NCBI RefSeq assembly: GCF_025175675.1
Contig: NZ_JANIOA010000011.1
Coordinates: 1 to 51,863, forward strand
Direction of reading: 5' to 3'
DNA: 51,863 bases
Origin: Sedimenticola hydrogenitrophicus
Lineage (GTDB): Bacteria; Pseudomonadota; Gammaproteobacteria; Chromatiales; Chromatiaceae
Part shown: piece after piece, positions 28,472 through 38,880 of the stretch
How positions within the stretch are numbered: the first letter of the stretch is position 1
How the letters are laid out: every line of letters starts with the position of its first letter
Made by a program: the position numbers and the translations under genes
The notes under the pieces: generated by a model
The model's input: only the letters and a program-made list of their open reading frames with translations
What the model was told of the DNA's origin: nothing
Databases searched by the model: none

Positions 28472-29571
28472 GGCCGGTCCTCCGGCCGCCGGGCGAGAAA
28501 CGCCTTGCCGTGAGCCATCAGCTCGACAAAGCCCTGCTCGTCGCCGTCCAGCACCCGCCCCGCCACCTGGGTGACGGCGTTGAGCAGGGTCACCAGGGCG
28601 CGCGGACTGTGGGCGTTGAGGGACTGAATCTCGAAATAGAGGTAGGGATTCTCCTCCGCCACCCGGCTGGCCACGTCCATCTGGGCGTCGAAGGTGCTGC
28701 TGGAGAGGGTCGCCAGCGCCTCCGCCTGCTCGCCGCTCTGGGACAGGGCGTTGAAAAAGGCGATATTGACGGCATGGGAGAGACCCAGCACATAGGCCAT
28801 GGCCCGATCGTGGCCATCCAGGGACATGCTCACCTGCTCCACCATGGTGGAGGCGAACAGTGCCTGCACCGTGGCGGTGGCGGCGGCATCACCCAGATCC
28901 ACGAACACCACATTGCGCCCGGAGAGCAGCTCGGTATCGGGACCGAACATGGGGTGGATGGAGGTGACATGACAACCGGCGGCACGCAGTTTCTGCAAGG
29001 CGTCGGCCAGCGGCCCCTTGAGGGAGCTGATATCGAATATGACCCCGCCCGGCCGGCGCTCGGCCAGTTGCTCCAGCAGCAGAGCCGTCTGCTGGATCGG
29101 CGCGGCGATGACGATCAGGTCGTGGCTGAGATCGCTCTCCTCCAGGGTGAGGTGACGGCGATGGCCGGAGCGGGCCGGCAGCGGATCGCAGATCTCCACC
29201 GCGTAGCCCTGGGCATCGAGGAAGCGGACAAACCACTGCCCCATCTGACCGGCGCCGCCGATCACCAGCGCCCGCTGGCCGCTGCCGAAACCGTGGGAGG
29301 CGACCTTGTCCAGCTCCTGGGCCGCCAGCGAGGCACGGATCAGCAGCCGGAACAGCTCCTCACCGATCTCCTCATCCAGCCCGACCCGCCGGGCGGTGCG
29401 CCGCGCCAGGTCCAGCACATCCTTCTCCCGGGCATAGTCCCGGGTACCGCGCCCGGCGGAGGACTTGACCCGGCCGATCTCGGCCACGATCTCCTGGCGC
29501 CGCGCCACCATCTCCAGCAGTTCTACATCGAGCCGGGAGAGTCGCTCCCGCAGCACCTGCAGATCTTTCAT
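28468..29571 (-). CDS. tyrA: Bifunctional chorismate mutase/prephenate dehydrogenase (T-protein)
   Basis: Makes tyrosine precursor 4-hydroxyphenylpyruvate from chorismate through prephenate. 367 residues, E. coli TyrA size. The AroQ chorismate mutase domain is at 1-90 (LRERLSRLDVELLEMVARRQEIVAEIGRVK, YAREKDVLDLARR). The NAD-binding dehydrogenase follows with the GGAGQMGQWF loop near 105, SIHPMFGPD with the catalytic His, and SLDGHDRAMAYVLGLSHAVNIAFF. The fused architecture is typical of enteric-type gammaproteobacteria. Feedback by tyrosine is usual in the family. Its stop codon lies in the terminal repeat of the MITE-like element A. A 118-bp gap precedes it on the same strand. Confidence 0.97.
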   Translation of the reverse strand: MKDLQVLRERLSRLDVELLEMVARRQEIVAEIGRVKSSAGRGTRDYAREKDVLDLARRTARRVGLDEEIGEELFRLLIRASLAAQELDKVASHGFGSGQRALVIGGAGQMGQWFVRFLDAQGYAVEICDPLPARSGHRRHLTLEESDLSHDLIVIAAPIQQTALLLEQLAERRPGGVIFDISSLKGPLADALQKLRAAGCHVTSIHPMFGPDTELLSGRNVVFVDLGDAAATATVQALFASTMVEQVSMSLDGHDRAMAYVLGLSHAVNIAFFNALSQSGEQAEALATLSSSTFDAQMDVASRVAEENPYLYFEIQSLNAHSPRALVTLLNAVTQVAGRVLDGDEQGFVELMAHGKAFLARRPEDRP

Positions 29572-29689
29572 CTTGCCCTCACCTGTCTGGGCCGACCGGA
29601 GGCCGAACCGCTGAGGCCGTTATCACAACCGGCGCAAATTTGTCACGAATCTCTCGCAATGGGCTCACCCAAAGGTTATTCGCGTCCGC

Positions 29690-30304
29690 TCAAGCCGGCC
29701 TGGCCAGGGTGATCACCTCGCCACCGGCGAAGTACTCCCGGGCGCCCAGGCGGCCCAAGGGGTTCAGGCGCTCGGCATGGATCTTGAGACGGCCCTTGGG
29801 GTCCCACTCCGCCACCCCGTCGTCGATATAGAGATGGGTCAGGCGACCGAATATCAGCGCCTGGGGCACCGGACCCAGCTCCATCACCTCGTACAGTTCG
29901 CAGGCCATGGCCAGGCGGCTGCCGGCCAGTCGGGGCAGCCGGGAGCCGGGGAAGTCGGCCAGCTCCAGCCCCAGATGGGTGATCTCCGACTCCCCGGCCG
30001 GCAGGGTTGCCGAACTGGCGTTCAGCTGATTGATCTGGTCGACCCCGGCGATATGCACCACAAAGGCGCGCCGCGCCTCGATATTGACCCGGGTGTCCTT
30101 GGGCGTGCCGTCCGGTTTCTTGCCCAGGGAGATCATGATCAGTGGCGGATCACTGCAGACGGCATTGAAGTAGGAGAAGGGGGCCAGGTTGTAGTCGCCC
30201 GCGTCGTTCTCGGACAACACCCAGGCGATGGGCCGGGGGATGATCGCCTGGGTCATGGCGAAATAGGTGTCGGCGCTACTCAGGTGATCAAGATCGATAT
30301 TCAT
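29690..30304 (-). CDS. Flavin reductase-like FMN-binding protein (DIM6/NTAB family)
   Basis: 204 residues. The N-terminal YFAMTQAIIPRPIAWVLSEN plus NLAPFSYFNAVCSDPPLIMISLG is the flavin reductase-like split-barrel signature, with the FMN phosphate-binding PFSYF segment. KDTRVNIEARRAFVVHI and the later AERLNPLGRLGAREY support it. Proteins of this group reduce or simply bind FMN and often serve as reductase partners. The ATG at 30304 overlaps the stop codon of the phosphodiesterase gene by four bases, so the pair is translationally coupled. The physiological electron acceptor cannot be read from the sequence. Confidence 0.9.
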   Translation of the reverse strand: MNIDLDHLSSADTYFAMTQAIIPRPIAWVLSENDAGDYNLAPFSYFNAVCSDPPLIMISLGKKPDGTPKDTRVNIEARRAFVVHIAGVDQINQLNASSATLPAGESEITHLGLELADFPGSRLPRLAGSRLAMACELYEVMELGPVPQALIFGRLTHLYIDDGVAEWDPKGRLKIHAERLNPLGRLGAREYFAGGEVITLARPA

Positions 30305-31470
30305 GCATTACAGTCCAGGCTGATCAGGGGAACATACATCTCGTGGGACGAGAGGCCGCCATGTACGCCGATATGGCTCAACGGCCGCTCTCCGGGCAGT
30401 TCGCTGGTGATTATATAGTTCTCTTTCATTAGCAGGGCATAGTGACCGATGCGGTCGTGCAGCCGCGGATGCGCGGCGCCCAGGCCGAAGCGCCCCGCGT
30501 TCAACAGCTGCGCGCTGCGGCACAGGGTCGCCGCCTCGCCCAGCCGGTCGGTGACATAACGCTCAAACTGCCCGGTCCGGTCCGGATGCACATAACAGAA
30601 CGCCAGCCGGGGTTCGCCGCACAGCGGCATCATCAGGGTCTCGGCCAGTTCCGGGTGGGCCGACAGCCGCAGGGTCCGCTCCGGGGTGGTATCGACAAAT
30701 CCGTGATCCGCCGTCACCAGCAGTTGGGTGTCGGTCCCGCGCAGACGCTCCACCAGTCCGGCAAAGGCCTGATCCAGTGCAGCCAGGTGTACCGCCACCT
30801 CCGCGCTCCCCACCCCATGCTGATGGGAGAGGCTGTCGAATTCCGGCCAGTAGGCGTAGATGAAATTGCGCCCCTTGCCCGCATCCACCGCACCGGCGAT
30901 GCCCTGGATCATCCCCGGCAGCCCTCCCCGGTAGGGTCGCAGCCGGCCCGCTCCGGTGAATGCCCGGTTGAAGGTGGTGCCGGCGATCCAGTCCGGTATC
31001 ACCAGATGGCTCTGCGCCGCCAGCCGGTCATAGATCGGCGGCACCCCGCTCAGCCGGCGCGGATTCAACTCCCGGTCATCGATCGGCATGCGCCCCAACC
31101 GCGTGGTGTAGGGGAGTACGGTGAGGATGGCGCCCACTTCGACGAAATAGGTGAACCAGCCGGTCAGTCCGTGCTGCTGCGGCGGCAGGCCGGTGAGGAA
31201 GGTGGGTATCGCGGTGGCCGTGGTGGACGGACAGACCGAGGTCAGGGAGTCCACACAGTGGTGGAACAGTACGCTGTGCGGGGCCTGCTCCTTGAGATGC
31301 AGATAGCCCAGTCCGTCCACCACCAGCAGCACCAGGTTGCGTACCCGGCCCAGCCGTTCGCGGTCCAGCCGGGCGAGCGGCTGATAACCGGTCTCCCAGC
31401 CCCCCATCGCCAGGGCGATGGAGGACATGAGATTGGCAATGCTGCCGCCATGATAGTCGGGAAAGATCAT
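30301..31470 (-). CDS. Alkaline-phosphatase-superfamily phosphodiesterase/pyrophosphatase
   Basis: 389 residues. It belongs to the type I phosphodiesterase/nucleotide pyrophosphatase group: LLVVDGLGYLHL supplies the first metal-binding Asp, SVCPSTTATAIPTFLTGLPP contains the Thr nucleophile, WPEFDSLSHQHG gives Asp and His, and VTADHGFVD the last metal-binding pair. No signal peptide, so it is probably cytosolic. It would hydrolyse a phosphodiester or pyrophosphate bond; the substrate is not known. It starts 3 bases after the FKBP stop and overlaps the flavoprotein gene downstream, giving a tight three-gene operon (FKBP, phosphodiesterase, flavoprotein). Confidence 0.9.
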   Translation of the reverse strand: MIFPDYHGGSIANLMSSIALAMGGWETGYQPLARLDRERLGRVRNLVLLVVDGLGYLHLKEQAPHSVLFHHCVDSLTSVCPSTTATAIPTFLTGLPPQQHGLTGWFTYFVEVGAILTVLPYTTRLGRMPIDDRELNPRRLSGVPPIYDRLAAQSHLVIPDWIAGTTFNRAFTGAGRLRPYRGGLPGMIQGIAGAVDAGKGRNFIYAYWPEFDSLSHQHGVGSAEVAVHLAALDQAFAGLVERLRGTDTQLLVTADHGFVDTTPERTLRLSAHPELAETLMMPLCGEPRLAFCYVHPDRTGQFERYVTDRLGEAATLCRSAQLLNAGRFGLGAAHPRLHDRIGHYALLMKENYIITSELPGERPLSHIGVHGGLSSHEMYVPLISLDCNA

Positions 31471-31473
31471 GAA

Positions 31474-31905
31474 TCAGGCGGCGATCTCCACCAGCTCCAG
31501 CTCGAAGGTGAGGGCCTTGCCGGCCAGCGGATGGTTACCGTCCAGGGTGACGCTGCTCTCCGCCAGCTCGGTCACCACCAGGCGAAAAACCTGGCCTTCC
31601 GGTCCCTGGGCCTGCAGCTGCACGCCGACGGCCAACTCGATTTCAGCCGGGATCTGCGCCCGATCCACCTGCTGCACAAGTTCCGGCTGATGCTCGCCAT
31701 AGGCCTGATCGGCGGGGATATGCACGGTGCGGGATTCACCTTCTTTCATCTCCGCGAGCGCCTGTTCGAAGCCGGGGATCACCTGCCCCTCCCCCAGGGT
31801 GAACTCCAGCGGCTCGCGGCCGGCGGATGAGTCAAACTGGGTGCCATCATCGAGGATGCCGGTGTAATGGACTTTGACCGTCTGGCCAGGTTGTGGTGTG
31901 GACAT
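31474..31905 (-). CDS. FKBP-type peptidyl-prolyl isomerase (SlyD/FkpB-like)
   Basis: 143 residues from the ATG at 31905 (AGGAGA seven bases upstream); a longer frame to 31986 was rejected. The N-terminus VKVHYTGILDDGTQFDSSAGREPLEFTLGEGQVIPGFEQAL is the catalytic FKBP fold; the middle (VHIPADQAYGEHQPELVQQVDRAQIP) is the IF chaperone flap of SlyD-type isomerases. There is no His/Cys-rich metal-binding tail, so it is closer to FkpB than to true SlyD. It is cytosolic and probably assists folding of nascent proteins. First gene of the operon with the phosphodiesterase and flavoprotein. Confidence 0.93.
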   Translation of the reverse strand: MSTPQPGQTVKVHYTGILDDGTQFDSSAGREPLEFTLGEGQVIPGFEQALAEMKEGESRTVHIPADQAYGEHQPELVQQVDRAQIPAEIELAVGVQLQAQGPEGQVFRLVVTELAESSVTLDGNHPLAGKALTFELELVEIAA

Positions 31906-32139
31906 GGTTGGTCTCCTGGTATCTGCGTCGATTGAACTGACGGGCAGGGCACGGGCACCCGGACCGCCCTGAGGGATTGCCACCACACACTGGTGCTAAC
32001 AAACCTAGGGAGTCTGTCGGACTCCTTATTCCCTGAGAATAGGGGAACATAGCCATTTTATCATGGCATGATTTCAGCCCCGTTGCCCAGCCCAAGCCGA
32101 TATGCCGTGCCGTCCCCAGGGTGAGGTGCGGGTTTGTGC

Positions 32140-32369
32140 CTTGGGGCTCGCGCAAAAATAAGTTCCGGTATTCGGTCGCCACTGGACCCAGCCGCCGGCG
32201 TTACGCTTTTTGGCAAGGGAACAGGTATGTCCATGGATGGACTTATGCGCGGAGGCCATGGATGGCCGGAAGCGGTCATTGCCTGCAAAGCGTGCCTTGC
32301 CGGCATGGCGCCCAGAGTAATCCGGTGACGCCCTCGGTACTACGAATTTATTCTTGCGCGGGCCCTTAG
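32140..32369. mobile_element. MITE-like element, copy B (inverted relative to A)
   Basis: A 230-bp homologue of the element at 28343-28471 in the opposite orientation. Both ends match the terminal repeat (CTTGGGGCTCGCGCAAAAAT on the left and, reversed, CTAAGGGCCCGCGCAAGAAT on the right). It shares the body segments GCGTAAC, TCCAGTGGCGACCGAATA and AGTACCGAG. About 100 bp extra sits inside, with two palindromes, GTCCATGGATGGAC (32229-32242) and GGCCATGGATGGCC (32256-32269). The right terminal repeat carries the stop codon of the gene at 32366. It occupies most of the gap to the FKBP gene. Confidence 0.72.
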
Positions 32370-33985
32370 CCGGCGCGGGCCGGCCGGAAGATCACCACCG
32401 CGCCAGGCAGCTCGCCGTTGGCGATCGGATAGGCCGAGTACTCTACCGCGAACGGGGCGCCTTCCGCATGCCAGAACACCCCGGCCAGCAGGTGTGCCCG
32501 CTGACCCTGACGGTAGGCGCCGTACACGGGCGACTCCTCCTCGGGGAAGGCGGTCTCGTCGGCCCGGGTGTGCTGTACCAGGTCGTGAAACTTGCTGCCG
32601 GTCAGCTCATCGCGGCTGTAGCCGAGCAGCTCCAGGGCGGCCGGATTGGCAAAGGTGCAACGCCCGGTGCCGTTGAGGCCGCAGATGCCGTCGCCGGCGG
32701 ACTCCAGCAGCAGCGCCAGCTGGTGGTGCAGATGGCTCAGCTCCCGGGCCGTCTCCTGCTGGGCGGTCACATCGAGTCCGATACCACCCACCATCTCCGT
32801 CTCACCGGAGAGGCCGGTAATGGGAAAGCGGACCATCTGCCACTGGCTCGGACGATCGCCCCAGGGATGGATTTCGGTACTCTCCACCACCTCGCCCGCC
32901 TCCAGCACCTTGCGCTCCTCCTGCAACCGCGTCGCCAGATCCCGCTCCGGCCAGATATCCGCGGCGCTACGCCCAAGCACCGCCGCCTCGCTCAGGTGAT
33001 TGGTTCTTTCCCAGGCCGGATTGACGAACAGATATTGCCCGGAGGCCGACTTCATGTAGGCAATACCCGGCAGATGCTGCATGAAGGCGGTAAACCGCTG
33101 GTTCATCTCGCGGATCGCTCCGGTCTGCACCCTTACCTGACTGCGCAACAGCATCACGCCAACGGCCAGCAGCAGCATCAACAGCATCAGGAACAACAGC
33201 ACCCAGATCAGCCATTCCGGGATCTCCAGCGTCGCCGTATCGCCGAACCAGCGTTCCTGCAACTGGTAGAAAGGGGATTCCCGATCGCCCTTCAGGCGGG
33301 TCAGGTGATAATCCAGCCGCTGGATGCGCTTGGCATTGGGGATCTGGCCATTGAACGGGGAGAGGGCGACCCGGATTTCGGCCGGATTGAAAATCACCGA
33401 CGACTTGATCAGCGGGTACTGGCGGAAGCCGGCCAGATCGAAGGAGCGCGGCACCAGCCCGGCATCCACCGGCCCCTGGTCGACCCAGGCGAGCACCGAC
33501 TCGTAGTCACTCACCTCGAGGAACCGCACATTGATGTCGAAACGGGCCGCCAGCTCCTTGAGATCGGCGAAGTGGGGATCGCTGGAGAGCGCCACTACGG
33601 TCTTGTTCGCCAGGTCCAACGGCGACTTGATCACATCCTTGCCCGCCATTACGATCTGCCCCCAGTTCACGTAGAGGCTCTCGCGGTTGTAGTCGAGGCG
33701 GCGCTGCTTGGCCTCGTTGGAGGAGATCGGCGTCAGCATGGCGATATCACCCAGCGCCAGGCGATGGTTGCACTCATCCCAGTCGCAGGGAACGTACTCC
33801 AGCTCCCAGCCCTCGGCCGCGGCGATCAGGTCCAGGAGATCGATGACAAAACCCCGCGCCACCCCCTGACTGTCGATCAGCGAGAGGGGGGGATTGACGT
33901 GGATACCGACCCGGATGGTTTCCGCTGCCGCCGGACCAGCGACGATAAGCAACAACAGTAATGGCAACAACCGTCTGAAAAGCAT
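32366..33985 (-). CDS. Periplasmic-binding (SBP_bac_3)-PAS-PAS membrane sensor without output domain
   Basis: 539 residues from the ATG at 33985, where a signal peptide (LFRRLLPLLLLLIVAGPAAA) begins; an ATG at 34018 is an alternative and would add 11 residues. A family-3 solute-binding domain follows (about 22-240: IRVGIHVNPPLSLIDSQG, LALGDIAMLTPISSNEAKQRRLDYNRES). Then one membrane helix (about 265-290, WLIWVLLFLMLLMLLLAVGVMLL) and two PAS domains (about 300-415, MQHLPGIAYMKSASGQYLFVNPAWERT; and 425-535, LLESAGDGICGLNGTGRCTFANPAALELLGYSRDEL). The chain ends right after the last PAS strand (GAVVIFR), where a kinase, GGDEF or EAL domain is normally attached. The stop codon lies in the terminal repeat of the MITE-like element B, so loss of the output domain by insertion or recombination is plausible. 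Confidence 0.85.
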   Translation of the reverse strand: MLFRRLLPLLLLLIVAGPAAAETIRVGIHVNPPLSLIDSQGVARGFVIDLLDLIAAAEGWELEYVPCDWDECNHRLALGDIAMLTPISSNEAKQRRLDYNRESLYVNWGQIVMAGKDVIKSPLDLANKTVVALSSDPHFADLKELAARFDINVRFLEVSDYESVLAWVDQGPVDAGLVPRSFDLAGFRQYPLIKSSVIFNPAEIRVALSPFNGQIPNAKRIQRLDYHLTRLKGDRESPFYQLQERWFGDTATLEIPEWLIWVLLFLMLLMLLLAVGVMLLRSQVRVQTGAIREMNQRFTAFMQHLPGIAYMKSASGQYLFVNPAWERTNHLSEAAVLGRSAADIWPERDLATRLQEERKVLEAGEVVESTEIHPWGDRPSQWQMVRFPITGLSGETEMVGGIGLDVTAQQETARELSHLHHQLALLLESAGDGICGLNGTGRCTFANPAALELLGYSRDELTGSKFHDLVQHTRADETAFPEEESPVYGAYRQGQRAHLLAGVFWHAEGAPFAVEYSAYPIANGELPGAVVIFRPARAG

Positions 33986-34167
33986 GGTGATTTTATTTTG
34001 TTGGGCCAGCCAGATCATAGTCGAAAGTGTATCCCTTTCCCGGGAAAAAATGGATCGTTTTCTTGTACTGCGCCAATAGCGTGGCTCTATGACGGTACTT
34101 TTTCCAGCAACAACAACGACTAACCGGGTCCCGCCCGCGGCGTTTCCCCTTCACCCCCAGGGCACCC

Positions 34168-34173
34168 TATAAT
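34168..34173 (+). promoter_or_regulatory. Probable -10 element of metH
   Basis: TATAAT lies 34 bases before the metH start. The best -35 candidates (TTTCCC or TTCCCC near 34143-34149) are weak, with a spacer of 18-19 bases, suggesting an activator-dependent promoter such as the MetR-controlled metH promoter in enterobacteria. I see no cobalamin or SAM riboswitch here. The 188-bp gap is otherwise unremarkable. Confidence 0.45.
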
Positions 34174-34206
34174 AGGCCGTTCTGTCCCTAGCACTCGAGT
34201 TGATCC

Positions 34207-37914
<3,708 letters not shown>

Positions 37915-37953
37915 GGCTGCACTTTAGCCACAAAGGCCGATGAACACGCGTGC

Positions 37954-38126
37954 GGATGGGTGGAGGCGCGGCGCCATTGGTGACGGTTATTCACCACGAT
38001 CGGGCGCGCCGTAACCCATCTTCGGATGCGGATACAGGTGTTCAACGTCCCCGTCGGGGCAACTCGCCGTGGTTGCCCGATTCTCCCAGTTGCACCTACC
38101 AGGGCAGGCACGGGGGCCTGCCCCTA
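37954..38126. repeat. Two palindromic repeats in the metH-bcp gap
   Basis: 37954-38020 is a GGATGGGTGGAG-family inverted repeat like 5076-5231 (arms GATGGGTGGAGGCGCG and GGGCGCGCCGTAACCCATC). 38094-38126 is a hairpin, AGGGCAGGCAC...GCCTGCCCCT, related to one at 46998-47034. The 393-bp gap 37915-38307 also holds the bcp promoter and no gene. Confidence 0.6.
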
Positions 38127-38235
38127 CGAACGGCTTCGCCCGCCCTGTAAGCCAGCCAATTATCATGCAAAACGGAACGCCGCAGGCCGCGCCGGCGGAG
38201 AATTCTGTGCCACTATTACAGTAACAAACCAGAGG

Positions 38236-38264
38236 TTGACGCGCCCTGGCAAGGACAATAGATT
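38236..38264 (+). promoter_or_regulatory. Sigma-70-type promoter of bcp
   Basis: TTGACG and TAGATT separated by 17 bases stand 43 bases before the peroxiredoxin start. This is the best -35/-10 pair in the gap and places the start of transcription near 38271. Confidence 0.55.
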
Positions 38265-38307
38265 CAACACTCATAAGAAAGAGCGTCAAGACACCTGAGG
38301 AGGAGTC

Positions 38308-38772
38308 ATGCTGAAAGTCGGTGATCAAGCGCCGGATTTTGCCCTGCCCAATGCGGACCTGGAAAAATCCGAGCTCGGAGACTATCTGGGCAAGCGCAAT
38401 CTGGTGCTCTATTTCTATCCCAAGGACAATACCCCGGGCTGTACCATCGAGGCCCTGGAGTTCTCCGACCTGATGGAGGAGTTCCAGGCCGCGGAGACGG
38501 AGATTCTTGGCGTCAGCATGGATAACTGCATCAGCCATGGCGATTTCCGCGACCAGAACGGCCTCACCATCGGACTGCTGGCCGATATCGACGGCACCCT
38601 GTGCCAGGACTATTACGTGTGGAAGGAGAAGGAGGCGCACGGCGAAAAACGCATGGGCATCCAGCGCTCCACCTTCATCATCGACAAGCGGGGCATCATC
38701 CGCCACGCCCTCTATGACGTGAAGCCGAAAGGCCACGCCCAGGCGGTACTGGAACTGGTCAAGACCCTCTGA
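38308..38772 (+). CDS. bcp: Thioredoxin-dependent peroxiredoxin (Bcp/PrxQ)
   Basis: Reduces hydrogen and organic peroxides with a catalytic cysteine. 154 residues, AGGAGGAG Shine-Dalgarno. The fold is clear: VGDQAPDFALPNADLEKSELGDYLGKRNLVLYFYPKDNTPGC, with peroxidatic Cys45. In E. coli Bcp the resolving cysteine is at position 50; here that residue is Leu (CTIEAL), so either a different cysteine (Cys74 or Cys99) resolves it, or it works as a 1-Cys enzyme with an outside thiol. Cytosolic. It stands alone between metH and a hybrid kinase gene. Confidence 0.93.
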   Translation: MLKVGDQAPDFALPNADLEKSELGDYLGKRNLVLYFYPKDNTPGCTIEALEFSDLMEEFQAAETEILGVSMDNCISHGDFRDQNGLTIGLLADIDGTLCQDYYVWKEKEAHGEKRMGIQRSTFIIDKRGIIRHALYDVKPKGHAQAVLELVKTL

Positions 38773-38880
38773 CCCCGGCCCGGAGAGACCCCCAGGGCAC
38801 TCGAAAAGACCCGCCAGGCTTTACGGATATTCACCGCCTGGGTTAATGTGCCTGCACCGGCAGCCGTTTAGCGACATGAT

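Noticed and set aside
34019-34206. Possible cobalamin or SAM riboswitch before metH
   Set aside because: The gap is short and shows neither the B12-box nor the SAM core motifs; only a TATAAT element stands out.
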